DNA of 64,000 bases, taken from an uncultured Prevotella sp. GTDB lineage: Bacteria; Bacteroidota; Bacteroidia; Bacteroidales; Bacteroidaceae. Every line of letters starts with the position of its first letter. Position 1 is the first letter of the stretch. The notes below the pieces were generated by a model that had not been told where the DNA came from, ran no database searches, and saw only the letters and a program-made list of their open reading frames with translations. The stretch covers positions 116,255 to 180,254 of the forward strand of contig ONHQ01000001.1 of the NCBI GenBank assembly GCA_900317685.1, given 5' to 3'. The position numbers and the translations under genes were made by a program. Positions 55,849 to 64,000 of this stretch are shown piece after piece.

Positions 55849-56796
55849 ATGAAAGCGGTACTCACGATCACAGGTTCAGACAGTTGTGGCGGTGCCGGCA
55901 TACAGGCCGACATCAAGACGATCAGTCAGTTGGGAGGCTATGCCCTCACAGCCATTACGTCCATCACGGTTCAAAATACGTTGGGTATTCAGAACTATTA
56001 CGACTTGCCCCCGGAGACTGTTCGGGGACAGGTGGAGGCCGTCATCAATGATGTGGAACCCAATGTTGTGAAGGTGGGACTGATCCGCACACTTGCCACG
56101 CTCAACGTCATTGTCGACTTGTTGCAGAAATATCGTCCCGACAGCATCATCTATGATGCCGTTGTGCGCACAGCTCAGGGCGAGCAGTTGATACCCGATG
56201 ATGTTCACGACATGATAGTCCGGCGCCTGCTGCCCCTATGTACTGTAGTGATTATCGGCAAGGAACAGTCCATCAGTAAGTTGCCCGATTCGATACATAC
56301 GATCGCTATCGACGACAATCCCCAGCACGGTTACGCCAACGGCTTTTCCTCAGCTTTGGCTTGTTTTGTCAGCCAGGGGCTCTCGTTGGAGGAAGCCGAG
56401 AGTAAGTCACGGGCCTATGTCAACGCCCAGTCAGCCACAGTCTCAGATGCTACGGGGCGCTGTGGCGAGCTTTATCGGTTGTTTCTCGAAGCGATCGCCG
56501 AGCGGGGCGACGAGTATCACGACATCAACTATTATGCTGATCACCTCAACGTCAGTGCCCGCTACCTGGCGCAGGTCACCCATCGGGCTGTGGGGCTCAC
56601 CCCAAAACAGATTGTAGATAAGGAGATGACACATATCCTACAGTCAGCATTGCTCTCGTCGGCACAGCCACTTCAGCAGTTGGCATACGACCACGGCTTC
56701 ACCTCCCAGCAGCATTTCACCAAGTTCTTCAAGAAGCAAACGGGGCTGACGCCAAGCCAATACCGTGCGGAGGTCAAACGGAAACGGAGAGAGTGA
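55849..56796 (+). CDS. ThiD/PdxK-like domain fused to AraC-type DNA-binding domain; putative vitamin-responsive regulator
   Basis: A 315-residue two-domain protein. Residues about 1-205 match the phosphomethylpyrimidine/pyridoxal kinase fold: TITGSDSCGGAGIQADIKT (6-24) and ITSITVQNTLGIQN, the substrate-side motifs of ThiD, are intact. The catalytic side is altered: the ATP-site D-P-V-M reads D-A-V-V, and the anion-hole H-G-T-G-C-T reads H160-G-Y-A-N-G. Residues about 220-315 are an AraC domain with two helix-turn-helix units, ending LAYDHGFTSQQHFTKFFKKQTGLTPSQYR. It sits 66 bp upstream of pdxS on the same strand. I infer a ligand-binding regulator of PLP synthesis (B6 vitamer or pyrimidine sensing), not an active kinase. 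Residual kinase activity is the main alternative. Confidence 0.85.
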   Translation: MKAVLTITGSDSCGGAGIQADIKTISQLGGYALTAITSITVQNTLGIQNYYDLPPETVRGQVEAVINDVEPNVVKVGLIRTLATLNVIVDLLQKYRPDSIIYDAVVRTAQGEQLIPDDVHDMIVRRLLPLCTVVIIGKEQSISKLPDSIHTIAIDDNPQHGYANGFSSALACFVSQGLSLEEAESKSRAYVNAQSATVSDATGRCGELYRLFLEAIAERGDEYHDINYYADHLNVSARYLAQVTHRAVGLTPKQIVDKEMTHILQSALLSSAQPLQQLAYDHGFTSQQHFTKFFKKQTGLTPSQYRAEVKRKRRE

Positions 56797-56862
56797 TAAA
56801 AAGCGAGTTAGTATTGAACAGTTATAAATCAGGATAAGAAACACAACTAAAAGACAGAAACA

Positions 56863-57738
56863 ATGGAAAACGACAGACAAACTTTGAACCGCAACTTGGC
56901 ACAGATGCTCAAGGGCGGTGTGATCATGGACGTGACAACGCCTGAGCAGGCAAAGATCGCGGAAGAGGCAGGAGCGTGTGCCGTCATGGCGTTGGAACGC
57001 ATCCCCGCAGATATCCGTGCCGCAGGCGGCGTGGCCCGCATGAGCGATCCGAAGATGATCAAAGGCATTCAGGCTGCTGTGAGCATCCCGGTGATGGCCA
57101 AGTGCCGTATCGGACATATTGCCGAGGCTCAGATCCTGCAGGCTATTGACATCGACTACATCGATGAGAGTGAGGTGCTTTCTCCCGCCGATGATGTCTA
57201 TCACATCGACAAGACCCAGTTCCGCGTGCCCTTTGTCTGTGGTGCACGTAACCTCAGTGAGGCCCTGCGCCGTATTGTCGAGGGTGCGACGATGATCCGT
57301 ACCAAAGGTGAACCGGGTACCGGTGATGTCGTGCAGGCTGTTCATCATATGAGACTGATGCAGAGCCAGATCCGCGAGCTTGTCGCCAAGCGCCCGGACG
57401 AGCTCTTCGAAGCAGCCAAGGAATTACAGGCTCCGTATGATCTGGTGAAATATGTTCATGACCACGGTAAGTTGCCTGTGGTGAACTTCGCTGCCGGTGG
57501 CGTGGCGACACCTGCCGATGCCGCACTGATGATGGAGTTGGGCGCAGAAGGTGTGTTTGTTGGCAGTGGCATCTTCAAGAGCGGCAATCCACGCAAGCGC
57601 GCTGCTGCTATTGTGAAAGCAGTCACCAACTATCGCGATCCTAAGGTGCTTGCTGAGATCAGTGAGGATCTTGGCGAGGCCATGGTGGGCATCAATGCCG
57701 ATGAGATACAGTTGCTGATGGCCGAGCGAGGCAAGTAA
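56863..57738 (+). CDS. pdxS: Pyridoxal 5'-phosphate synthase subunit PdxS
   Basis: Synthase half of the DXP-independent vitamin B6 pathway; condenses ribose 5-phosphate, glyceraldehyde 3-phosphate and ammonia into PLP. 291 residues. The expected active-site residues are D23 (GVIMDVT), K80 (VMAKCRIGH) and K148 ([12 protein letters not shown]), one position off the Bacillus numbering. pdxT follows after 21 bp, so the two form an operon. Confidence 0.98.
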   Translation: MENDRQTLNRNLAQMLKGGVIMDVTTPEQAKIAEEAGACAVMALERIPADIRAAGGVARMSDPKMIKGIQAAVSIPVMAKCRIGHIAEAQILQAIDIDYIDESEVLSPADDVYHIDKTQFRVPFVCGARNLSEALRRIVEGATMIRTKGEPGTGDVVQAVHHMRLMQSQIRELVAKRPDELFEAAKELQAPYDLVKYVHDHGKLPVVNFAAGGVATPADAALMMELGAEGVFVGSGIFKSGNPRKRAAAIVKAVTNYRDPKVLAEISEDLGEAMVGINADEIQLLMAERGK

Positions 57739-57759
57739 TGTCAGGGAGGACAGCCATCT

Positions 57760-58347
57760 ATGACGAAACGTATCGCTGTGCTGGCCCTGCAAGGGGCCTT
57801 TATAGAACATGAGAAGATGTTGCAACGGCTCGGTGCTGATGTCTTTGAGATCAGAGAGAAGGCCGACTGGCAGCAGCCGAAGGACGGTCTTGTAATCCCT
57901 GGCGGTGAGAGCACGGTGATGGCCAAACTGCTCGTGGAGTTAGGACTTCACGACGCGGTCCGCAACGACATCGTCGCCGGACTGCCGGTCTTTGGCACTT
58001 GCGCCGGTCTGATACTCCTGTCGGAACACGTGCGTCAGCATGAAGGCGAGGAGGCAGCACCCATGACAGGCGCATTGTCAACCATGGACATCACCACTTG
58101 CCGCAATGCCTACGGCCGGCAGTTGGGCAGTTTTGCCACAGAAGCCGACGTGGCGGGTGTGGGCAAGGTTCCGATGACGTTTATCCGCGCCCCGTTTATC
58201 GAGTCGGTGGGTTCTAAGGCAAAGGTTTTGGCATGTGTCAGCGGACATATCGTTGCTGCACGCCAGGACAACCAGCTCGTCACCGCTTTCCATCCGGAGC
58301 TCACCGATGACCCACGTGTGCACGAAGCCTTTTTGAAGATGATATAG
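57760..58347 (+). CDS. pdxT: Pyridoxal 5'-phosphate synthase glutaminase subunit PdxT
   Basis: Glutamine amidotransferase that channels ammonia to PdxS. 195 residues with RIAVLALQGAFIEHE at the start, GLVIPGGESTVM, nucleophile C81 in FGTCAGLILL, and the H178/E180 pair in FHPELTDDPRVHEAF. An SD-like ggagga lies 10 bp before the ATG, which is unusual for Bacteroidota. The stop codon lies within the first unit of a 9-bp tandem repeat. Confidence 0.98.
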   Translation: MTKRIAVLALQGAFIEHEKMLQRLGADVFEIREKADWQQPKDGLVIPGGESTVMAKLLVELGLHDAVRNDIVAGLPVFGTCAGLILLSEHVRQHEGEEAAPMTGALSTMDITTCRNAYGRQLGSFATEADVAGVGKVPMTFIRAPFIESVGSKAKVLACVSGHIVAARQDNQLVTAFHPELTDDPRVHEAFLKMI

Positions 58348-58396
58348 AAGCTATAGAAGCTATAGAGACTATAGAGACTATAGAAACTATAGAATA
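58343..58396. repeat. 9-bp tandem repeat after pdxT
   Basis: Six contiguous units of TATAGRRRC (last one degenerate) starting at 58343; the pdxT TAG stop is inside the first. Confidence 0.85.
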
Positions 58397-58409
58397 ACTA
58401 CAAATAAAA

Positions 58410-58446
58410 ATACCCCAAAGCCACCACTATGGTAGCTTTGGGGTAT
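58410..58446 (+). terminator. Terminator after pdxT
   Basis: A 12-bp perfect stem (ataccccaaagc against gctttggggtat) with a 13-nt loop; convergent with the oxidoreductase gene ending at 58508. Confidence 0.8.
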
Positions 58447-58453
58447 CGCTTTT

Positions 58454-58473
58454 CTCCCCCCCAGGGGGGGGAG
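58454..58473. repeat. C-run/G-run palindrome
   Basis: CTCCCCCCC-A-GGGGGGGGAG, next to ggggcccggag. It resembles the palindromes at 28740-28760. Confidence 0.6.
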
Positions 58474-58507
58474 TTAGAGAGGGGCCCGGAGTTTTGGGAG
58501 AACTCTA

Positions 58508-61500
58508 TTAGATGATCTCGCTCCAGTCTTCCTTTGTCTTGCGAACGTAAGACATGTAGCGGCGCTTAGCGCTCTTCTCGGTCTCGTCGAAGAGCTCATC
58601 AGCCTTGTCAGGGAATGCCTTCTTCAGAGAAGAGAAGCGGACCTCACCCATGAGGTAGTCCTTGAACTTATCCCAGTTAGGCTCCTTAGAGTCGAGCTGG
58701 AACGGGTTCTTGCCCTGCTCGGCAAGGCGCGGATCGTAGCGCCACAGATGCCAGTAACCACACTCAACGGCCAGAGCCTCCTCATGCTGTGAGCGGCCCA
58801 TGTTACGCTTGTCAGCCTTAGAGCCCTTGATGCCGTGGTTGATACACGGAGCGTAAGCGATGACGAGTGACGGGCCTGGGTAAGACTCAGCCTCGCGGAT
58901 TGCCTTCAGTGTCTGAGCGTTGTCGGCACCCATAGCGATCTGAGCCACATAGATGTAGCCATAGGTAGTCTCCATCAGACCCAGATCCTTCTTGCTCACG
59001 CGCTTGCCGCTGGCAGCGAACTGAGCGATAGCGCCTAAAGGAGTAGCCTTGGAAGACTGTCCGCCGGTGTTGGAGTACACCTCAGTATCGAGCACGAGGA
59101 TGTTGACATCCTGGCCCTGAGCCAGCACGTGGTCGAGACCGCCATAGCCGATATCGTAAGAAGCACCGTCACCACCGATGATCCACTGTGAGCGCTTCAC
59201 GAGGTAGTGCTCCAGCGGCAGCAGCTCCTTGCAGAACGGGCAGCCTGCCTCGGCACTCTTCTCGATGAGCGGCTTGAGCTCAGCGGCAGCAGCCTTTGAA
59301 CCCTCGGCATTGTCCTTCTCCTCAATCCACTTCTGAGCGGCAGCCTTGAAGTCATCAGGAGTGTGATCGCCGGCCATAGCCTCGTTGAGCAGTCCGGTGA
59401 TGCGCTCCTTCATCTTCTTGTTGGCCAGGTTCATACCCAAACCGAACTCACAGAAGTCCTCGAACAAAGAGTTGTTGAAGGCAGGACCCTGACCCTTCTC
59501 GTTCTTGCAGTAAGGAGTGGAAGGAACAGAAGCGGAGTAGATGGAAGAGCAACCTGTAGCGTTGGCAATCATCTCGCGATCACCATAGAGCTGAGAGATG
59601 AGCTTCACGTAAGGAGTCTCACCGCAGCCTGCGCATGCGCCGGAGAACTCGAAGAGAGTCTGAGCAAACTGAGAGTTCTTAGGACTCTGCTGGATGTCTA
59701 CGAGATCCTGCTTAGACTTCACATTCTTTACGAGGTACTGCCAGTTAGCAGCTTCCTTCTTCATTTCCTCAGCGTCTGGATCGAACGGCATCATCTTCAA
59801 AGCCTTCTCGACCTCACCGGTCTCCTTGTTCTTCTTACCCGGGCAGACATCGGCACAGTTGCCGCAGCCAAGGCAGTCGAGTACAGATGTCTCGATGCGG
59901 AACTTCATGCCCTTGAGCTGCTTCGGAGCGAGGATGTCGATGGTCTTGCCATCGAAGCCGGCAGCTTCCTTCTCATCCATGACGAACGGACGGATACAGC
60001 CGTGAGGACAGCAGTAAGCACACTTGTTGCACTGGATACAGTTGTCGGGATTCCAAGTAGGAACGAAGGCCTCCACGCCGCGCTTGTCGTAAGCGGCTGT
60101 GCCAACTTCCCAACGACCGTCAACGGTGTCATGCTTAACGAAGTCAGAAACCTTGAGCAGGTCACCGGCCTGAGCGTTCATCGGACGGACAATCTCCTTA
60201 ACGAATGCGGGAGCGTCGTCCTCGACCTCTGCGTCATCAGCAAGGTTTGCCCATGCGGGATCAACAGTCAGCTCCTTGTACTCACCGCCGCGATCAACAG
60301 CAGCGTAGTTCTTGTCAACGACATCCTGACCCTTCTTGCCGTAAGACTTCACGATGAAGGCCTTCATCTGCTCGACAGCGAGGTCGATAGGAATCACCTT
60401 TGTGATGCGGAAGAAAGCAGACTGCAGGATGGTGTTGGTACGGTTGCCCAAGCCAATCTCCTGTCCAATCTTGGTTGCATTGATGTAGTATACCTTGATA
60501 TGATGCTTAGCGAAGTAGCGCTTCACCTTGTTCGGGATGAAGTTGACGAGCTCCTCACCGTCGAAGATAGTGTTGAGCAGGAAGGTACCGTTGTCGCGCA
60601 GACCACGTGTCACATCGTACATGTGGAGGTAAGCCTGGACGTGGCAAGCTACGAAGTTAGGTGTGTTGACCTGATAAGCGCTGTGGATAGGCTCGTCGCC
60701 GAAACGCAGGTGAGAGCAGGTGAAGCCACCCGACTTCTTAGAGTCGTAAGAGAAGTAAGCCTGGCAGTACTTGTTGGTGTTGTTACCAATGATCTGCACA
60801 GAGTTCTTATTGGCACCGACAGTACCATCAGAGCCCAAACCATAGAACTTAGCCTCGAAGAGAGAGTCACCGCCCATAGGAATCTCCTCGACCTCAGGCA
60901 GAGAAGTGAAGGTGACATCATCGACGATACCCACTGTGAAGTGGTTCTTCGGCTCGGGGAGCTCAAGGTTGTTGAAGACAGAAATGATCTTGGCAGGTGT
61001 GGTGTCGGAAGAACCGAGACCGTAGCGACCGCCAACGATGAGCGGTTTGCGAGGATCGTCGTAGAGTGCGCTCTTCACGTCGAGATACAGAGGTTCGCCT
61101 TCTGCTCCCGGCTCCTTGGTGCGGTCGAGGACAGCGATGCGCTTGACCGTGTCAGGGATAGCCTTGCGGATAGCCTCGACAGAGAACGGACGATAGAGGT
61201 GCACAGCCACCATACCGACCTTCTTGCCCTGCTTGGTAAGATAATCGATAGCCTCGCGTGCTGCCTCTGTAGCGGAACCCATCAGGATGATGATGTTTTC
61301 TGCATCCTTAGCACCATAGTAGTTGAAGAGGTGATACTCACGGCCGGTGATCTTGGAAATCTCAGCGAGGTGCTTCTCAACGATCTCAGGCACCTTGTCA
61401 TAATAGGCGTTGCAAGCCTCGCGGTGTGTGAAGAAGGTCTCTGGGTTCTCGGCTGTACCACGTGTGTCAGGACGCTCAGGGCTCATGGCACGGTCGCGGA

Positions 61501-62113
61501 AACGCTTGATCCACTCTGGATTGACGAGAGGACGGATGTCCTCCATGTCCATGGCTTCAATCTTGTGGTACTCATGAGAGGTACGGAATCCATCGAAGAA
61601 GTTGATGAAAGGTACAGAGCTCTCGAGTGTAGAGAGATAAGGTACGGCAGAGAGGTCCATGACCTCCTGGACGGAACCGGAGCAGAACATGGCGAAGCCG
61701 GTCTGACGGCAAGCCATGACATCTTGGTGATCACCGAAGATACAGAGAGAGTGGCTGGCCAGCGTACGGGCAGAGACGTTGAACACACAAGGCAACAACT
61801 CACCGGCAATCTTGTACATGTTCGGAATCATCAGCAGCAAGCCCTGAGATGCCGTATAGGTAGAAGTCAGTGCACCGGCTTGCAGTGATCCGTGGACTGC
61901 ACCAGCAGCGCCACCTTCAGACTCCATCTCCTGTACGGAAACAGTCTGACCAAACAAATTCTTACGACCCTTGGCTGCCCACTCGTCGACGTGCTCAGCC
62001 ATAGGAGACGACGGAGTGATGGGGTAGATGGCGGCCACCTCGGTAAACATGTAGCTTACATGAGCGGCTGCGGTGTTACCATCACAAGTCATGAATTTTT
62101 TTTCTTTTGCCAT
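58508..62113 (-). CDS. nifJ: Pyruvate:ferredoxin (flavodoxin) oxidoreductase
   Basis: Oxidises pyruvate to acetyl-CoA and CO2, reducing ferredoxin; central to anaerobic fermentation. The single-chain enzyme has 1201 residues and all domains in order: N-terminal pyrimidine/CoA part (TCDGNTAAAHVSYMFTEVAAIYPITPSSPMAE), gamma domain, two [4Fe-4S] clusters at about 690-760 (CIQCNKCAYCCPHGC; CLGCGNCADVCPG), a further cysteine pair (GACAGCGETPYVKL), and TPP binding at about 975-1030 (GDGASYDIGYGGLDHVLAQG; YSNTGGQSSKATPLG). Monocistronic. The long open frame on the opposite strand is an artefact of codon use. Confidence 0.98.
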   Translation of the reverse strand: MAKEKKFMTCDGNTAAAHVSYMFTEVAAIYPITPSSPMAEHVDEWAAKGRKNLFGQTVSVQEMESEGGAAGAVHGSLQAGALTSTYTASQGLLLMIPNMYKIAGELLPCVFNVSARTLASHSLCIFGDHQDVMACRQTGFAMFCSGSVQEVMDLSAVPYLSTLESSVPFINFFDGFRTSHEYHKIEAMDMEDIRPLVNPEWIKRFRDRAMSPERPDTRGTAENPETFFTHREACNAYYDKVPEIVEKHLAEISKITGREYHLFNYYGAKDAENIIILMGSATEAAREAIDYLTKQGKKVGMVAVHLYRPFSVEAIRKAIPDTVKRIAVLDRTKEPGAEGEPLYLDVKSALYDDPRKPLIVGGRYGLGSSDTTPAKIISVFNNLELPEPKNHFTVGIVDDVTFTSLPEVEEIPMGGDSLFEAKFYGLGSDGTVGANKNSVQIIGNNTNKYCQAYFSYDSKKSGGFTCSHLRFGDEPIHSAYQVNTPNFVACHVQAYLHMYDVTRGLRDNGTFLLNTIFDGEELVNFIPNKVKRYFAKHHIKVYYINATKIGQEIGLGNRTNTILQSAFFRITKVIPIDLAVEQMKAFIVKSYGKKGQDVVDKNYAAVDRGGEYKELTVDPAWANLADDAEVEDDAPAFVKEIVRPMNAQAGDLLKVSDFVKHDTVDGRWEVGTAAYDKRGVEAFVPTWNPDNCIQCNKCAYCCPHGCIRPFVMDEKEAAGFDGKTIDILAPKQLKGMKFRIETSVLDCLGCGNCADVCPGKKNKETGEVEKALKMMPFDPDAEEMKKEAANWQYLVKNVKSKQDLVDIQQSPKNSQFAQTLFEFSGACAGCGETPYVKLISQLYGDREMIANATGCSSIYSASVPSTPYCKNEKGQGPAFNNSLFEDFCEFGLGMNLANKKMKERITGLLNEAMAGDHTPDDFKAAAQKWIEEKDNAEGSKAAAAELKPLIEKSAEAGCPFCKELLPLEHYLVKRSQWIIGGDGASYDIGYGGLDHVLAQGQDVNILVLDTEVYSNTGGQSSKATPLGAIAQFAASGKRVSKKDLGLMETTYGYIYVAQIAMGADNAQTLKAIREAESYPGPSLVIAYAPCINHGIKGSKADKRNMGRSQHEEALAVECGYWHLWRYDPRLAEQGKNPFQLDSKEPNWDKFKDYLMGEVRFSSLKKAFPDKADELFDETEKSAKRRYMSYVRKTKEDWSEII

Positions 62114-62172
62114 TTTGTGAAAAATAGATGATAAAAAGTTGATAATGTTTTTGCGTTATATTATAATAGGTG

Positions 62173-63360
62173 TCAGTAGAGCATACCGAGTAACCATAAA
62201 GGTATCTGGTCGCCTTGACCTATTTTCTGATGGTATCGTGCGTAGATCGTTCCGCTGGCGTTGCGGCTTTTGTCAGCCACGAGGGCATCGCAGACGCGAA
62301 AACGCAGATGGTTGTCGATGAGATAGCAGTGGTCCTTGTCGCCTTGGTTGACGAGATGATCCTTCCACAGCGTGTTGACGAAGAAGGTCTCCATGACTTC
62401 CTGCGTGCTGCTGGTGATGGGATAGATGGCGTACATCAGGTTGGGATTGTGCATCATCACCTTAGAAGGTTTCTTGGGAAACTGCTGTCCGGGATTGTAG
62501 ACGAGGTTGATCAGTCGGGCGTCGGCAAGGTATTTGATATAGTTCATCACTGTGGCGCGGCTGGTGTCGATCTCGTCGGCGAGTTTACTGATATTGGGTG
62601 CCTGCGGCCCATTGAGGGCCAGAAGATAGAAGAGCTTCTTGATCTTGGTGAGGTATTTCAGTTCTATCTGCTTGATGAGCAGGATGTCCACTTCCGTCAT
62701 CATGTTCATGGTCTTGAGCAAATTCTCCAAGAAGTTTCGGTTTTCAAGGAAGAAGGGATAGAAGCCATGATGGAGATAATCCTCAAAGAAGGTCGAGGGA
62801 TCCACTCTCTGGACAATGTCTTTTGCGATCGCCTCGTGGTTGCTCACGATCTCGTCCAAGGTATGTGGCGCAAAGTGAGTATGGGCCTTGAGGTTGAGAT
62901 ATTCCCGAAAGGAGAACCCACGAAGGTTGTAGCTTTTCACCACGCCATTGAGCTCAGGATTCTCTTCTTTGAGCCGCATGACGCTGGATCCGGTGAAAAC
63001 GATCTTCAGCTGGGGATATTTGTCGTAGCACTCGCGCAACTCGCTACTCCAGTTGGGTTGCTTAAACACCTGGTCGATGAGCAGCACCTGACCACCTTGA
63101 CCGACAAATTCTCCGGCAAAGTCGGCGATGCCACGCCCCTGGAAATAGAAGTTGTTCATGTTGACATATAGACATTTATGGTCGTTGCTACTGAAATGCT
63201 CTTTGGCGTATTGCAACAGGAACGTCGTCTTTCCCACACCTCGTGTGCCCTTAATGCCAATGAGCCGGTCGGTCCAGTCAATCTCGTCCATAAGGACGCG
63301 TCGTACCGGGGCATTGGTGTGGTCCACCAAGTAGGCATGTGTGCGAAAGAAGGATTCCAT
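62173..63360 (-). CDS. AAA family ATPase (AAA_14/DUF4143 type)
   Basis: A 395-residue P-loop ATPase. Walker A is GTRGVGKT (38-45); the Walker B strand is VLLIDQV (92-98), with Gln97 where Glu is normal. The following VFTGSSVMRLK is the sensor-1 strand with GSS typical of this group. A winged-helix-like segment (ISKLADEIDTSRATVMNYIKYL, about 255-280) precedes a C-terminal DUF4143-like part. The family is widespread, often in genomic islands, and its role is unknown. Its own promoter is at 63395-63402. Confidence 0.88.
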   Translation of the reverse strand: MESFFRTHAYLVDHTNAPVRRVLMDEIDWTDRLIGIKGTRGVGKTTFLLQYAKEHFSSNDHKCLYVNMNNFYFQGRGIADFAGEFVGQGGQVLLIDQVFKQPNWSSELRECYDKYPQLKIVFTGSSVMRLKEENPELNGVVKSYNLRGFSFREYLNLKAHTHFAPHTLDEIVSNHEAIAKDIVQRVDPSTFFEDYLHHGFYPFFLENRNFLENLLKTMNMMTEVDILLIKQIELKYLTKIKKLFYLLALNGPQAPNISKLADEIDTSRATVMNYIKYLADARLINLVYNPGQQFPKKPSKVMMHNPNLMYAIYPITSSTQEVMETFFVNTLWKDHLVNQGDKDHCYLIDNHLRFRVCDALVADKSRNASGTIYARYHQKIGQGDQIPLWLLGMLY

Positions 63361-63394
63361 ATATGTCTTTGATGTATGTATTGGTTATACAGTG

Positions 63395-63402
63395 CAAAGA
63401 TA
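63395..63402 (-). promoter_or_regulatory. -7 box of the AAA ATPase gene
   Basis: Minus-strand TATCTTTG (63402-63395), 35 nt before the start codon. Confidence 0.55.
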
Positions 63403-63484
63403 ATGATTAATTTTAATTTTGCAAACCATAGATAGCAAAAAGTTTTGTTTTTAGCAAATTTTGTATTATCAGACAACGTTGGTA

Positions 63485-63581
63485 CGGGAGGTCCGCTGCC
63501 CTCAGCGGACAATACCACGCGGTGTGGCGCATACAATTATGGTTTGTTCTGTTTCGTCCGCTGAGGGCAGCGGACCTCCCG
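63485..63581. repeat. Perfect 26-bp inverted repeat of two GGAG-headed hairpins
   Basis: Each arm (63485-63510 and 63556-63581) is GGAG followed by a hairpin GTCCGCTG-CCCT-CAGCGGAC; the arms are exact reverse complements around a 45-bp core. The layout equals a REP pair (BIME). Compare 24612-24738. Confidence 0.8.
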
Positions 63582-63888
63582 AAAACGGACTTCGGGAAAG
63601 AGAATATGCCAGAAAACTATGCCAAAAAGATAAAACATGGTCTTAAGACTTTGTTGATTTATCTGACAAAAAAGTGGGTCTGAGACGGCTTCCTTTTCGA
63701 GCAAGCACCCACTTGCTGCCGATTTTTGAAATCTTAGGCAGTCTTCTGTAATTTACTGAATGTCAACCGTATATAAAGATGACTAAAAGATTTTTTTTCA
63801 AAAGAACAGCAGTGAAGTATAGTTCTATCGCTTTTTGCCGGTCAAAGTCCGTTTCTGTACCTGTCAGAAACCGTTTCTGACCCTGTCA

Positions 63889-63999
63889 TCACGCCTTTTT
63901 CAGGTTCTTCCGCTTTTCTCGTTGGTAAGGCATGTTTTCAATAGTTTCCCAAAACAAAAAGAAGCCTAGTTCCGTTATATATTTGTATTCACCACAAAT
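63889..63999 (-). CDS. Possible C-terminal end of a gene entering from the right
   Basis: A minus-strand frame is open from the window edge to TGA at 63889 and encodes 36 residues (ends MPYQREKRKNLKKA). It has protein-like composition but is short, and I recognise no family. It may be chance. Confidence 0.25.
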   Translation of the reverse strand: MCGEYKYITELGFFLFWETIENMPYQREKRKNLKKA

Positions 64000-64000
64000 C

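Larger units (their letters stand above)
63361..63888. other. Right-end spacer
   Basis: About 530 bases without a supported gene. It holds the ATPase promoter, the paired-hairpin element, a weak inverted repeat (aagtgggt at 63672-63679, acccactt at 63707-63714) and direct ccgtttctg repeats near 63849-63880. Confidence 0.6.

Noticed and set aside
59363-61888. 841-codon plus-strand open frame
   Set aside because: Antisense to pyruvate:ferredoxin oxidoreductase; the opposite strand of a strongly codon-biased gene often stays open. No recognisable domain.
63485-63581. Terminal inverted repeats of an insertion sequence
   Set aside because: The core is only 45 bp and encodes nothing; a REP-type pair explains the structure better, though a tiny MITE remains possible.

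Overview
This window looks like chromosomal DNA of a member of the Prevotellaceae (Bacteroidota; Prevotella in the broad sense). The evidence is Bacteroidota-type promoters (TAnnTTTG boxes with TTG or TTTG about 19-20 bp upstream) in front of many genes, a type III glutamine synthetase, LL-diaminopimelate aminotransferase, a DUF3098 gene next to ftsX, secreted proteins ending in a GQ(R/L)...VNGKK(I/V)xVx tail, and a set of plant-glycan hydrolases. Genus assignment is inference. I see no rRNA, tRNA, CRISPR array, prophage or intact insertion sequence.

Layout. 1-4635 (-): large secreted GH13 alpha-amylase with five starch-binding-type modules, cut by the left edge. 5174-8419 (+): tricorn-type S41 protease. 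8791-9498 (+): SIMPL-domain protein. 9499-10670: repeat-rich spacer without a convincing gene. 10671-12215 (+): HD-type tRNA nucleotidyltransferase. 12358-23086: nitrogen-assimilation divergon, with glnK, two ammonium transporters and asnB on the minus strand and dapF, dapL, a TorF-like porin and glnN on the plus strand. 23386-28705: pncB, a secreted endonuclease I, a sugar-nucleotide nucleotidyltransferase and lpxA. 28938-34966 (-): tripartite RND efflux operon. 35209-36667 (-): a GNAT acetyltransferase and a radical SAM protein. 36832-41439 (+): ftsX, DUF3098, uppP, truB, queA, folK. 41964-45687: rpsO (-), typA (+), glutamate-synthase-type oxidoreductase (-). 46120-48653 (+): a secreted protein gene with two homopolymer tracts and a frameshift, followed by a 73-residue protein. 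48723-55640 (-): GH95, GH115 and GH43 enzymes fitting decorated glucuronoxylan breakdown. 55849-58347 (+): a ThiD-like/AraC fusion protein followed by pdxS and pdxT. 58508-63360 (-): pyruvate:ferredoxin oxidoreductase and an AAA ATPase. The right end is a spacer carrying a paired-hairpin repeat.

Themes. Ammonium capture (PII, Amt x2), assimilation (GSIII, AsnB) and lysine/peptidoglycan amino-donor chemistry (DapF, DapL) share one divergent control region. Polysaccharide use is represented by the amylase and the xylan-type cluster, neither with a SusC/SusD pair in view.

The two most unusual things are (i) the protein at 55849-56796, a phosphomethylpyrimidine-kinase-like domain with apparently degraded catalytic motifs fused to an AraC DNA-binding domain just upstream of the PLP synthase genes, which suggests a vitamin-ligand-sensing regulator, and (ii) the gene at 46120-48412, which has a G8 tract inside its signal-peptide region and an A7 tract at a frameshift, both hallmarks of phase variation. 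Spacers also carry several repeat families, including two inverted pairs of GGAG-headed hairpins that resemble REP/BIME elements.
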